DNA of 64,000 bases, from assembly GCF_012641745.1 (NCBI RefSeq), contig NZ_WEHZ01000029.1:1-64000 (forward strand), read 5' to 3'. The notes below the pieces were generated by a model that did not search any database, was not told where the DNA came from, and was given only the letters and a program-made list of their open reading frames with translations. Shown here piece by piece: positions 16,428-26,700 of the stretch. Positions within the stretch are counted from its first letter, which is position 1. Each line of letters starts with the position of its first letter. The position numbers and the translations under genes were made by a program. This stretch comes from Pseudoalteromonas peptidolytica (GTDB lineage Bacteria > Pseudomonadota > Gammaproteobacteria > Enterobacterales > Alteromonadaceae).

Positions 16428-17801
16428 ATGGCGGTCAATAACAAAGCGATTTTAGTTGTAGACGATAACACCGAAATACTTGTCGCCACGAGAATGTTGC
16501 TCAAACAATATTATAAAAAAGTGGTAACGTTAGATAATCCCCATGACATTAAAAAAGCGATGTCTGAACAAGACTTTGCGCTAGTACTGTTAGACATGAA
16601 CTTCACTCGAGAGTCTACCTCGGGTGCTGAAGGTTTTTATTGGCTAAAGCAAATAAAAGCAATCGATGAAGATGCTGTCGTTGTGCTCTTTACCGCCTAC
16701 GGTGACCTAAACATGGCGGTTGATGCTATTAAACTTGGCGCCAATGATTTTGTACTTAAGCCTTGGCAAAATGAGAAACTTCTGGCCACAGTCGCAAACT
16801 GCATTGAACTGAGCGAACAAAGACAAAAGTCCAAAAAACTGACGCAGCTCGCACAAATTTCAATGGCTGCACAACATAAACCGTTTGAACACTTAATTGC
16901 GTCAAGTCCCGCCATGGAGCAAGTCTTTCAAACCATAGAAAAAGCGGCAAAAACCGATGCCAATGTGCTTATTTTAGGTGAAAGTGGCACAGGGAAAGAA
17001 GTCGTCGCGAGGGAGCTACACAAACAATCATTGCGACAAGAGCACACTTTTATATCTGTGGACATGGGGACGATTGCCAGCTCGTTATTTGAGAGTGAAC
17101 TGTTCGGTCATGTCAAAGGTGCATTTACTGATGCCAAGAGCAATAAGCCAGGCCGTTTCGAATTGGCAGACTCCGGAACTTTGTTTTTAGATGAAATCGC
17201 AAATATTCCCTTGGCATTACAAGGGAAACTACTTACCGCTATCCAAAATAGAATAGTCACGCCTGTAGGTGGCAGCAAGCAAGTTGAAGTCGATTTACGG
17301 CTGATCACAGCAACCAACATGAACCTATATGATATGGTTCGTGAAGGTAATTTTCGCCAAGATTTATTATATCGCATCAACACGGTTGAGTTGACGCTCC
17401 CAGCGCTCAGAGATAGGCCTCAAGACATTCCGTTACTTATCGAGTTTTACGCCGATTTATATAGTAAAAAGTACAAGTTAGCGCGCAAAACTGTCAGCGA
17501 TAAAGTGATGGCAGAGCTAGTACAGTACCAGTGGCCAGGTAATATCCGTGAGTTGCAGCATTTAGTGGAGCGTGCCGTTATTTTGTCTGACTCGGCACAG
17601 CTCGAGTTCCAACTCACTACATCAAAAACACATGCACCTGACAACCTAGTGACAGACTCTTACAACCTGGCAGAAATTGAGCAAAAAACCATTGAACGCG
17701 CGATTAAAGACTTCAAAGGCAACATCAGTCACGCTGCTAAAGCGCTTGGCATAACACGCGCATCGCTTTATCGAAAAATGGAGAAGTACGATGTGGAATA
17801 A
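16428..17801 (+). CDS. Sigma54-type response regulator (NtrC family)
   Basis: A 457-residue regulator. The receiver (1 to about 125) has Asp56 in LVLLDMNFT. The AAA+ domain has Walker A GESGTGKE at about 184 and Walker B GTLFLDE. A C-terminal Fis-type helix-turn-helix reads GNISHAAKALGITRASLYRK. The sigma54-contact loop reads GAFTDA (231-236) instead of GAFTGA, a change known in some subgroups of this family. AAGGAG lies 5 bases before the ATG. The kinase gene overlaps its end by 11 bases. Its likely target is the divergent adaptor-ATPase-permease operon. Confidence 0.92.
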   Translation: MAVNNKAILVVDDNTEILVATRMLLKQYYKKVVTLDNPHDIKKAMSEQDFALVLLDMNFTRESTSGAEGFYWLKQIKAIDEDAVVVLFTAYGDLNMAVDAIKLGANDFVLKPWQNEKLLATVANCIELSEQRQKSKKLTQLAQISMAAQHKPFEHLIASSPAMEQVFQTIEKAAKTDANVLILGESGTGKEVVARELHKQSLRQEHTFISVDMGTIASSLFESELFGHVKGAFTDAKSNKPGRFELADSGTLFLDEIANIPLALQGKLLTAIQNRIVTPVGGSKQVEVDLRLITATNMNLYDMVREGNFRQDLLYRINTVELTLPALRDRPQDIPLLIEFYADLYSKKYKLARKTVSDKVMAELVQYQWPGNIRELQHLVERAVILSDSAQLEFQLTTSKTHAPDNLVTDSYNLAEIEQKTIERAIKDFKGNISHAAKALGITRASLYRKMEKYDVE

Positions 17802-19095
17802 GCCTCTTACTCGAATGATAGCCTTTCAACTTGGGGCTATTTTATTCGCGACGCTTGGGGTTTTAGGCCTACTTCATAGCTACGCTCACCTGTTTAGCAT
17901 GCTGGCTGTCGCTATTGCCGCAGGGTTCTCTGCTTTATCTATTTCCACATTAAAAAGCCAAAAACAACAATTCGAAGAGGTATTTACTGCGCTCAAATAC
18001 CAAGATAGTAGCTTTCGGATTAATCATGCACACCCTATTAGTGAGCAAGCGCTCACTGTTTGTCACAAAATGATGCAAAAGGTGCGAGAAGATAAAGTCA
18101 AACAAGATGAGTTAGTGACCACTTATGAAACCATGTTACAACATATTGAGGCTGGCCTCATCCTCATAAAAAATGGCCATACTATTATACTCTGTAATAA
18201 CAGCGCAAAGCAGTTACTCGATATTCGCGGTGCCGAAACAGGAACTTCATTGTTAAAAGTTCACCCAGAGCTTGAACAGGCCAAAGTAGGTAGTCATATT
18301 ACTGCCGATCTACTATTTAAATACTTCACTTTTTCTAATCATAATAATCAATACGAGCTTTGGCTGTTTACCGCTATCTCAGAGCAGCTTGAAAGTACGC
18401 AAATTGAATCTTGGCAAAAGTTGATCCGAGTACTTATTCACGAAATTGGCAATTCAGTTGCGCCCATCTATTCACTCTCTAATACACTTGTGAACATGAC
18501 TAACAATCATCTCGCAGGTACAGTAGCAGACAAAGAGCTTGTTGAAGACTATCTTCAGAGCTTACAAGCCATAGGGATACGCAGCCAATCTTTGCTCGGG
18601 TTTATCGATAATTATAGAAAGCTCACCCATATTCCAGAGCTTGAGCTGAGACCAGTTACAGTCAAAGCACTGTTTGATGATATTGCTCCCCTTGTCCAAA
18701 ACGAATTTAACGAAGCCAAAATCTCTTTGTCCTTTGATGTTTCCCCTGCGTCACTGACCATCAAGATCGATAGAAAAATGATAGAGCAAGTGCTATTGAA
18801 TCTCCTCAGCAACGCCAAAGAGGCGCTTAACGCAACATCTAACAAGCAAGAAAAAGTAGTCCAAGTAACCGCTACTATTAATCGCTACGGCAAATGTGAG
18901 ATAAAGGTCACAGACAATGGTGTAGGAATAGAGCAAAGTGCCATTGATAAAATTTTCGTGCCGTTTTTTACTACCAAATCCAATGGCTCAGGAATAGGAC
19001 TTGCACTTAGTCAACAAATTCTTCATCGTCATAAAGGCCGAATTAGTGTCTGCTCCGAAATCGAAAAAGGCAGTTGTTTTAGTTTATTGCTATGA
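17791..19095 (+). CDS. Sensor histidine kinase partner of the sigma54 regulator (NtrY-like)
   Basis: A 434-residue kinase. Two membrane segments (about 8-30 and 33-55) precede a PAS-like region (about 105-190). The H-box LIRVLIHEIGNSVAPI has phospho-His at about 217, and the ATPase domain has NLLSNAKEAL, DNGVGI and GSGIGLALS. The HEIGNSVAPI form is typical of NtrY-like kinases. The almost absent periplasmic loop suggests sensing within or at the membrane. Its start overlaps the regulator gene, so both should be made together and act as one two-component system. Confidence 0.9.
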   Translation: MWNKPLTRMIAFQLGAILFATLGVLGLLHSYAHLFSMLAVAIAAGFSALSISTLKSQKQQFEEVFTALKYQDSSFRINHAHPISEQALTVCHKMMQKVREDKVKQDELVTTYETMLQHIEAGLILIKNGHTIILCNNSAKQLLDIRGAETGTSLLKVHPELEQAKVGSHITADLLFKYFTFSNHNNQYELWLFTAISEQLESTQIESWQKLIRVLIHEIGNSVAPIYSLSNTLVNMTNNHLAGTVADKELVEDYLQSLQAIGIRSQSLLGFIDNYRKLTHIPELELRPVTVKALFDDIAPLVQNEFNEAKISLSFDVSPASLTIKIDRKMIEQVLLNLLSNAKEALNATSNKQEKVVQVTATINRYGKCEIKVTDNGVGIEQSAIDKIFVPFFTTKSNGSGIGLALSQQILHRHKGRISVCSEIEKGSCFSLLL

Positions 19096-19147
19096 AGCGA
19101 CATCACAAGGCAAGTAGCTTGAGGTAATGGTCTGCGCCCGCATTCGG

Positions 19148-19193
19148 CATCAGTGTGACTTGATTGAATTACAAAAATCAAGGCACACTGATG
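19148..19193. terminator. Long hairpin after the two-component genes
   Basis: CATCAGTGTGACTTGATT pairs with AATCAAGGCACACTGATG with one mismatch around a short loop. It lies between the kinase gene and the convergent 38-aa gene, so it may end transcription in both directions; there is no strong T-run on either side. Confidence 0.5.
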
Positions 19194-19202
19194 GTGCTGC
19201 GG

Positions 19203-19319
19203 CTATGCCTTTTTAATCGCCTTTTTCAGCTTTTTGATTTTAGCTTCATGCTTTTCAATCTTTGCTTTACGGGCTTTTATTTCCTTTTTAAGTTGCTTTA
19301 TATCGTCTTTTTTCGCCAT
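19203..19319 (-). CDS. Lysine-rich coiled-coil small protein (38 aa)
   Basis: A 38-residue frame with a clear ribosome binding site (AAGGAG, 9 bases before the ATG). Its sequence begins MAKKDDIKQLKKEIKARK and continues as a regular run of Lys, Ala, Ile and Glu ending KAIKKA. More than 40 percent of residues are lysine and the heptad-like spacing of Ile/Leu predicts one amphipathic helix or coiled coil. I do not recognise a family. It could be a nucleic-acid-binding or membrane-active peptide. The good start signal and the unbroken helix pattern support a real gene; its function is unknown. Confidence 0.6.
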   Translation of the reverse strand: MAKKDDIKQLKKEIKARKAKIEKHEAKIKKLKKAIKKA

Positions 19320-19400
19320 GAGAGAACTCCTTGATTAATTGATTTTAGTCCACTTAATATCAACTAATTCCTAGCTCAGTTAAGCCAACTAGTTGAGATT

Positions 19401-19609
19401 ATACCAATTTGCTTAATTAAGTGGTCTATTTTGAGGCGAGAAAATCTTGTCGATAACTCCGCTACCGCGTCCTGCTATCGCTTTGGTACCTACGTCCTGT
19501 AGGCAAGGCAAAAATTTTGCTATTTAGTTGTTCTAAATGAGAAATTTTTAACGCGGTTAGCGTCAGATATACTCCTTCAAATTGAGCAAGTATTAAGTCA
19601 AATTGGTAT
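19401..19609 (+). repeat. MITE-like repeat, full long copy C (209 bp)
   Basis: Starts ATACCAATTTGCTTAAT and ends ATTAAGTCAAATTGGTAT, giving terminal inverted repeats of about 16 bases with few mismatches. Inside lie GAGGCGAGAAAATCTTGTCG, the 47-base central block with CGCGTCCTGCTATCGC, the palindrome GCAAAAATTTTGC and AACGCGGTTAGCGTCAG. It has no coding capacity. It serves as the reference copy of the family in this window. Confidence 0.85.
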
Positions 19610-19675
19610 TACACCTTAGCAAATGCCACAGTGATTTCAACCTCATAGAAAAGGCCAACCAGCGAGGAGTGAAAT

Positions 19676-19705
19676 TCATTTGCTTAATCAAGTAGATTAT
19701 TTTGA
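19676..19705 (+). repeat. MITE terminal fragment (copy D)
   Basis: CATTTGCTTAATCAAGTAGA followed by TTATTTTGA matches the left end of the MITE with a few changes; nothing further of the element follows. Confidence 0.5.
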
Positions 19706-19852
19706 CCAAATAGTAGGCTCATTCGTTAAGTTTTAGTGTTTATCATAAAGTCACGTTTTGTTGTTATTTTAACCATTTGATTTTATTAAAAGCTTTCAGT
19801 GGCTTAATAATTGCTTAATACCTAGCACATCAACGAAATGGAACCTCATGTT

Positions 19853-20530
19853 ATGTCTGTACCACTACAAGATAGGCCTCTCGAGTCAGTTAGAGAGGAA
19901 ATCATCGACCAGCTAATACTCAACTATAGCCATGGTGAACTATCAGCTGAGGCGTTCGAGAGAAGATTAGATCAAGCCTACAATTTACAAGAACAACAAA
20001 AAATTGCCGCATTGAGTGCCGACTTACCACTCAAGTCAGACCCCAGATATCACAGTGAAAAAGCAGCTCGGTTGGGACCAAAGTTTACCTCATCGACTGA
20101 GGATGTCGAAAAAATGCACATGACTTCAATGTTAGGGTCAAGCCACCGCAGCGGTGAATGGGTTGTTCCCAAGGAAATCCATATAAAAAATTATCTCGGT
20201 AGTATTGAGTTGGATTTTACTTGCGCTATTTTTAGCCACCCTGAAGTACATATTTACATGGACTGCATTCTAGGCAGTGGCGAAATCTATATTCCTGATT
20301 CAGTGGATGTGATAACTGATATAAACAATATTATGGGTTCGGTCGAAAATACACGAAATACCTTAGCGACAAATACCCAAGTAAAACAACGCCCTTGCAT
20401 ATATATTAAAGGTAGAACCATTTTGGGAAGTCTTGAGGTCAGTGTAAAACGCTCAATGAAAATGCAGTTAAAACAGTTTGCAGACGGGCTAAAGTCTTTG
20501 TTCAGTGATCAATCTAACTCAAAATACTAA
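19853..20530 (+). CDS. LiaF-like protein with DUF1707-type N-terminus
   Basis: A protein of about 225 residues. The N-terminal part (DRPLESVREEIIDQL followed by GELSAEAFERRLDQAY) resembles the DUF1707/SHOCT-like helical domain. The C-terminal part, with MLGSSHRSGEW, then IKNYLGSIELDF, then GSGEIYIP and RTILGSLEVSVK, resembles the LiaF C-terminal beta-helix found in cell-envelope stress proteins. No membrane segment is evident. The start at 19853 is favoured by GGAA nine bases upstream; an ATG at 19838 in frame has no site. Single gene followed by a terminator. A role in envelope stress is family inference only. Confidence 0.75.
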   Translation: MSVPLQDRPLESVREEIIDQLILNYSHGELSAEAFERRLDQAYNLQEQQKIAALSADLPLKSDPRYHSEKAARLGPKFTSSTEDVEKMHMTSMLGSSHRSGEWVVPKEIHIKNYLGSIELDFTCAIFSHPEVHIYMDCILGSGEIYIPDSVDVITDINNIMGSVENTRNTLATNTQVKQRPCIYIKGRTILGSLEVSVKRSMKMQLKQFADGLKSLFSDQSNSKY

Positions 20531-20535
20531 ATGAA

Positions 20536-20566
20536 AAAGCCCCTTAGTTGGTCACTAGGGGGCTTT
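20536..20566. terminator. Bidirectional terminator
   Basis: AAAGCCCC..AGT pairs with ACTAG..GGGGCTTT, with A and T runs on the outer sides, between the convergent LiaF-like and M3 peptidase genes. Confidence 0.85.
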
Positions 20567-20583
20567 GGTGTGCATATTCAGTA

Positions 20584-22749
20584 TTACTTTTCTACTGGAA
20601 AGCCTCTATCACGCATTAATGCTTCAACTTTGGCATCACGACCTCTGAACTTTCTATACGCCTCGGCTGGATCCATTGCGTTACGTACCGAGAACAGATA
20701 ATCCACCAGACGCTGTGCAACGTCTTTATCGTAGAAACCGCCAGGAGAGTCAGCAAAAGCTTCTGCAGCATCAGATGTTAATACCTCAGCCCATAGGTAA
20801 CCGTAGTAGCCTGCAGAGTACCCTTCACCAGAGAATACGTGACCAAAATGTGTCGTGCGATGACGCATAACCACTTCACTCGGCATGCCAAGCGCATCTA
20901 ACTGTGACTTTTCAAATGCAACTGGGTCGCCAATTTTGTCTGGATCCGTTGTGTGGAACAACATATCCATAATCGCTGAACCTAAGTACTCAGTCGTTGC
21001 AAAACCTTGATTAAAGGTCGCTGACTTTTTAATTTTCTCGATAAGTGCCTTAGGCATAGGCTTGCCTGTTTTGTAATGTACTAAGTAACGGTTAATTACT
21101 TCATCAGTTGCAAGCCAGCGCTCCAATAGCTGTGACTGGAACTCTGTATAGTCACGCACACCAGAGTTAGAGCTTGGGTATTTCACATTCGATGATAGTG
21201 CATGAAGTGCATGGCCAAACTCATGGAAGTAAGTTTCAGCATCAGACCAAGAGATAAGTGTAACTTCTCCTTCTGGTGCTTTTACAAAGTTAGAGTTATT
21301 TGAGCTCAACACATTGGTTTTACCATCAAACGTGGTATGACTGCGATACGATAATGCCCAGGCTCCAGAGCGCTTACCTTTACGTGCAAATGGGTCTAGG
21401 TACCACAGGCCGATATTTTCACCTGATGTTTTGTCGGTCACTTCCCACACCCGAACATCTGGGTGGAAAACGGGTACCGACCCATCGGTGATTTCAGTAA
21501 ACTCAAAGTTAAACAGACGACCCGCAACATAGAACATCGCCTCGCGCAGGTTATCCAATTGTAAGTAAGCCTTCACTTCATTTGAATCTAACTGATATTT
21601 AGCTTGGCGTACTTTTTCAGCGTAAAAACGATAATCCCATGGCTTAATAGTGATCTTGGCTCCTTCTTTATCAGCGATAGCCTGCATATCCGCAACTTCT
21701 TCTTCTACACGAGCAATCGCTGCTGGCCACACTTTCTTCATCAGTGCCATGGCATTTTCTGGCTTTTTGGCCATACGGTCTTCAAGACGCCACTGAGCAT
21801 AATTCTCGTAGCCCAGTAAATTAACACGTTCGTGTCTGAGCTTTAAGATTTCAGAAATAATCGCTTTATTGTCAAACTCACCGCCATTGTTGCCACGGTT
21901 ATAGTAGTTATTCCAAACTTTTTCACGTAGCTCACGTTCTGTTGAGTAAGTTAAAAATGGATCCATCGAAGAACGAGAGTTTGTAATCGCGTACATCCCT
22001 GACTTACCTCGCGCTTTCGCTGCAGCCGCTGCAGACGCCACAAATGACTCAGGCAAACCTGACAGCTGCGCTTCACTGAGGTAAACAACATAGTTTTCTT
22101 CGTCAGCAAGTACATTATTCGCAAATTTTGTGTGTAGTTTTGACAATTCAAGATTAATGTCTGCATAACGCTTAGCGTCATCACCTGTGAGGGTTGCACC
22201 ATTACGTGCAAAGCTATTGTAGCGCATCCAAGTAATACGCTGCTCTTCCGCAGTTAGCTTTTTATACTCTGCGCTTTCATACACCGTTTTCACTCGTTCA
22301 AACAGCTTTTGATTTTGTGTGATCTTAGAGCTAAATTCAGAAAACTTTGGTACTACTCGCGACTGAATTTCTCTAAACTCAGGACTTGAAATATTTGAAC
22401 TCCACAGACCGTAGTAGGTAAAAACACGATCTAAAGCTGCACCAGTGCGCTCTAATGCCACAATTGTATTATCGAAATTAGGCTCTGCTGGGTTGTTCGC
22501 AATCGCTTCAATTTCTTTCAGATTATCTGCCATACCGATTTCAAGAGCGGCTTCTAAATCACTCAGTTTCATTTTATCGAACTGAGGAACACCTTGATAA
22601 GGGCCTGAAAATTCCTGTAACAGCACATTATCATACTGTTTGTCTTGAACTAGTTTGACCGGCTCAGCCGTTTTGTTAGTAGTACCTGCGCAACCAGCAA
22701 GGGCTACACACACTGCAGCGCTTAATAATGTGATAGAAGGTTTGAACAT
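20584..22749 (-). CDS. M3-family metallopeptidase lipoprotein (peptidyl-dipeptidase Dcp type)
   Basis: A 721-residue zinc oligopeptidase. The N-terminus (FKPSITLLSAAVCVALAGC) is a lipoprotein signal with the lipobox Cys at about 19, so it is probably anchored in the envelope. The M3 active site ETYFHEFGHALHAL carries the HExxH motif at about 508. The rest has the typical M3 helical sequence (EFRE, WNNYYNRG, FQSQLLERW). Dcp-type enzymes remove dipeptides from the C-terminus of oligopeptides, here probably for periplasmic peptide use. It is a single gene, divergent from the DJ-1/PfpI gene. Confidence 0.93.
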   Translation of the reverse strand: MFKPSITLLSAAVCVALAGCAGTTNKTAEPVKLVQDKQYDNVLLQEFSGPYQGVPQFDKMKLSDLEAALEIGMADNLKEIEAIANNPAEPNFDNTIVALERTGAALDRVFTYYGLWSSNISSPEFREIQSRVVPKFSEFSSKITQNQKLFERVKTVYESAEYKKLTAEEQRITWMRYNSFARNGATLTGDDAKRYADINLELSKLHTKFANNVLADEENYVVYLSEAQLSGLPESFVASAAAAAKARGKSGMYAITNSRSSMDPFLTYSTERELREKVWNNYYNRGNNGGEFDNKAIISEILKLRHERVNLLGYENYAQWRLEDRMAKKPENAMALMKKVWPAAIARVEEEVADMQAIADKEGAKITIKPWDYRFYAEKVRQAKYQLDSNEVKAYLQLDNLREAMFYVAGRLFNFEFTEITDGSVPVFHPDVRVWEVTDKTSGENIGLWYLDPFARKGKRSGAWALSYRSHTTFDGKTNVLSSNNSNFVKAPEGEVTLISWSDAETYFHEFGHALHALSSNVKYPSSNSGVRDYTEFQSQLLERWLATDEVINRYLVHYKTGKPMPKALIEKIKKSATFNQGFATTEYLGSAIMDMLFHTTDPDKIGDPVAFEKSQLDALGMPSEVVMRHRTTHFGHVFSGEGYSAGYYGYLWAEVLTSDAAEAFADSPGGFYDKDVAQRLVDYLFSVRNAMDPAEAYRKFRGRDAKVEALMRDRGFPVEK

Positions 22750-23024
22750 AATATTTCATCGCTTGTTGTTATCTTGAAGGGAAATATTACGGATTGCCTT
22801 CAAAAGTGCAATTGCTTTGCGGGTAAAACCTGATTCTACGCGATAGAGCAGCAAGAAGTGCACTCACCGGATGCAAAATGGGTTAATCTCAACAGTTACG
22901 CTGTATAAATAGCCCAACGCTTAGCGTAAAACCAAAAGCTTTTTTCATGGATTGTTACAATTTACCTTGAAAAATTAGCTGAAATCAGCCAAGTTAGTAA
23001 AAAACTGATCTGTGAGAATAGATA

Positions 23025-23609
23025 ATGGAAGTAGGCATTTTCATATACGATGGCGCAGAATGTTTAGACTTTTGTGGTCCATTTGAAGTATTCAATACTG
23101 CAAAACGCTTTATAGATACCCCCATTAACGTCAGCCTAGTTGCACCTACTCATATCCCCGTCACAACAAGGGGTGGAATGAGTGTAAACCCCCATTACAG
23201 CATACATTCACATCCTAAATTCGATTTACTTATTGTCGTTGGAGGGCTTCACCACAAAATTTGTGGAAACCACAATGTGCTCAATTGGCTTGCAGAAACC
23301 GCAAATCATACTTCACAGTGTGCATCAGTTTGTACTGGCATATTTTTGTACGCAGAGGCAGGTATTATAGATGGCAAACGTGTCACAACACATTGGCAAG
23401 ATCTCGATGATTTACGTGAGCAATATCCTAGCCTAGAAGTCATTGAAGACACACGATTTGTGATGGATCAAAATTTTACTAGCTCAGCGGGTATCTCTGC
23501 TGGTATCGATATGAGCCTGGAGCTTGTGAAAAAGCGCTTTGGGCAGGCTACCGCTCGAAAAACCGCGATGCAAATGGACTACGACTGGCCGAAATATCCT
23601 AACGAATAG
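23025..23609 (+). CDS. DJ-1/PfpI-family protein
   Basis: A 194-residue class I glutamine amidotransferase-like protein. It opens with VGIFIYDGAECLDFCGPFEVF, the usual start of the isonitrile hydratase/AraC-N-terminal subgroup, and has the nucleophile elbow CASVCTGIFLYAEAG with Cys at about 103, followed by TTHW. No DNA-binding domain follows, so it is probably an enzyme or redox/aldehyde stress protein, not a regulator. Two copies of the 20-bp motif described in the findings are associated with it: one just before the start (22993-23012) and one inside the gene (23465-23483). Confidence 0.85.
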   Translation: MEVGIFIYDGAECLDFCGPFEVFNTAKRFIDTPINVSLVAPTHIPVTTRGGMSVNPHYSIHSHPKFDLLIVVGGLHHKICGNHNVLNWLAETANHTSQCASVCTGIFLYAEAGIIDGKRVTTHWQDLDDLREQYPSLEVIEDTRFVMDQNFTSSAGISAGIDMSLELVKKRFGQATARKTAMQMDYDWPKYPNE

Positions 23610-23793
23610 TTCAGCCTAACTTTATACCAAACCCATTGTATCGCTTTGGTGCAATGACGCCAGAATTTACGGAAGATTTATACACAATAAATTTTGTTAA
23701 TTAACCCCTTGTGAGCGATAAAACCTCGTGATAGCGCCATCCACGTTTCTTGATGGCAAAAGGGGAACTGTATCCATACAACCAAACATTTTA

Positions 23794-26700
23794 CTAACTC
23801 TTGGCGTGTTGTTGTTCTAGCTCTGCAACTCGATTTTTTACAAACTTAAGTACATTCTCATACTCTATTTGCGCAGCTGCGAGGTGGGACTTACATTGAC
23901 CAGCCTGATGGTTTCGGGCGTATGTTTCAATATTATCGAGCACATCAAACAACTTTTGAGCAGCCAAATCTCCAGCTTGCCCTTTCAGGTAATGACTGTA
24001 TTTTACAGTTGCGTCACAGTTACTATTTTTAATGCTTAGTATTAGTTGCTGCATTTTACTTTCAGAGTCTTGTAAAAACAGCGCATAAAGCTGTTGTAAC
24101 AGCTCGTAGTTTCCTGATAACCGCGCAATTACCTCACTCTCTGAAATGGGGAGTTGTTGCCGTACCTCTTCATCGTCTTGGTTGCCAAAATCAAATGGTT
24201 GGATAAGCACCGAATCATCTTCTTTAGCATAGATGTTGAGGCTCTCTAGCACTGAAAATAGCTGCTCAATTACAACTGGTTTGGTCACAAATTCGTCCAT
24301 ACCTGCACTGAGACAGCGCTCTTTTTCTCCCGCCAAAGCACTTGCTGTCATCGCAATGATTGTTGTATTGCAAAAACACTCACCACCTTGCCCTTGACGA
24401 ATAGCTCTTGTCGCTTGGTAGCCATCCATTCCAGGCATATTGCAATCCATAAAGATGGCATCAAAATTAACCCCTTGATCCTCAAATAATAATAGTTTAT
24501 TGATAGCATCCTGACCATCTACTGCAAATTGCACTTTAGCACCTTGTCCTTCTAAAATACCTTTAGCAACAATGCGATTAATTTGGTTATCATCAACCAC
24601 AAGAAACTCGCACCCTGCTACCAAGTTGCCTGTAAGCGTTACTGCCTCTCCTGATTTCTTTAAGCTCGGCTGAAGGGTCACAGCTTTATTGAGGTCAAAC
24701 ACAGAGACAAACTCGCCCAACCTCACAGGTGCGGATATATGCACAATATTGTCAGAATCATTGATATGTTGCAGTTCATCGCCAACCAAAATCACCTTTT
24801 TGAACTCACTTGCTACTTGCTCTACCTGAGAAAACGCTTGTTTACTGGTTGCAATACAAATATCGCTTGGGCGAGCATGATCAACATGTTGCCCGCCAAA
24901 CTTCGTGATGAGTTTAATCATGTAGTCCAACTCAACAGTCGTATCGCAAAAAACAGACACGGTTTTTCCAGCAAGAAAACTGGGGAGGTTGATAGCCTTA
25001 GCTTGTGATTTAGCAAACGGTAGCTCGAACCAAAATGCACTACCTTTATGCTTTTCACTTTCAAAACGAATATGCCCCAGCATCTTTTCAACTAATTGTT
25101 TACAGATAGAAAGACCTAGGCCTGTACCTCCGAACTCATTTGCGGTGTTGGTTGACTCTTGGCTGAAAGACTGGAACAGTTTATTATGGTTTGCTTTGTC
25201 TATACCTACACCAGTATCTTCCACTGCAACTTTAAGCCATACCGTATCGTCTGTCAGTTCAGTGGTGGCACTTAATTTAACATAGCCTTCTTTGGTAAAT
25301 TTAATTGCGTTACTAAGTAAGTTATATACAACTTGTTTGACTCGCGCAGCATCCCCACATAATTCGATGTATTCGAGACCTAGTTGGTCGACTATGTAAA
25401 TTATCTCTTGCTCTTTGGCTTTGGTAGACATAGACAAGGCTACATGCTCAATCACAGAAAGTGGATTAAAAGGTTCATTATCAATCTCTAACTTTCCAGC
25501 TTCTATCTTTGATAAATCAAGCACATCATTGATCAGTGACAACAGTGTGGTTGAGCTAGTTTCCATCATTTCTAAATATTTTTGCTGATGCTTTGTTACA
25601 GGCTCCTTTCTAACCAAATTCAGCGACCCCAAAATACCGTTGAGTGGCGTTCTCATCTCATGACTAATAGTTGAGATAAAGGCACTTTTCACTTCTGAGG
25701 CTTTATCAGCTTTATCACGCGCATCTACTAGCTCCTTGGTACGCTCTGCGACTTCATTTTCAAGACGCTCATTCGCCAATAGCAATTGTGTTTCAGCCTC
25801 CTGTTGTGCGGTTATATCTTCAACAAACAATGCCACACCTTGGATCACTTGTTTACCACCATAAATTGGCGATAAATTCAGCGATAACCAACTGTTATCT
25901 TGACCGCTTTGAGTCAGCTTAATCGAGCGAGACTCGACTTCTTTGCCTTCAAGTACTTTACTTGCATTAGCATAAATAAATGCAGATACGGGGTCAGGTA
26001 GAAACTGCGGTTCACTCCTGAGCTTGGTATTATTCAATTTGTTAAAAAAAGATGTGGCCGACTCATTAAAACTTGTGAGCCGTAGAGTTTTGTCAAAACC
26101 AAGCACCCCATCTGATGCTCCATCTAAAATAGCTTTGAACTCTGCACGCGTTGAGTCAAGCGCTTGTAAACTTCGGGTATATTGCCAAAAAGCAAAGAAA
26201 ATCAACGCAAATACACCACTGGCAACTGCAAGTAAACTATATGTTGTGAGTCGTTTTTCATTCAAACTTTGCTGGTAAATTGAAAATGAGATCAGATTGA
26301 CTAATTTCGCTTTCAAGCTGCCAACGTTTACCCCTTCCACTTCATTAATTAATGCTAAAAAGCGTGCATTCGTTTCTTTGTCTTCCACTAGCTGTAGTTT
26401 GTTGTTCCATGGTTGCACTTGATAGCGGCTACGAAAATCTATATCCGGATTGAGATCTCTGCTGTAACGCAGAGCAAAGTCTGGATGATAAATAAATGAG
26501 TCGCTCTCTCCTAGCACTATCACTTTTTGCGTATTGGGTGCTTGTGAGACAATTTTATTTATCATTTTTTCTGCATTGGTGTTGATCACTAATATGCCGA
26601 ACAAATCGTTATCAATATCGTAGGTGGGTAAGGTAAAACGCTTCGTGGGTTGAAACGGCACAACAATTTGACCGCGCTCTTTGTTCAAATTAATTGACGT

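Larger units (their letters stand above)
19320..19852. other. Gene-free region with a MITE
   Basis: The gap between the 38-aa gene and the LiaF-like gene contains one full MITE (19401-19609) and a terminal fragment of another (about 19676-19705). No other coding frame is convincing. The rest is AT-rich and should hold promoters for the flanking divergent genes. Confidence 0.65.
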
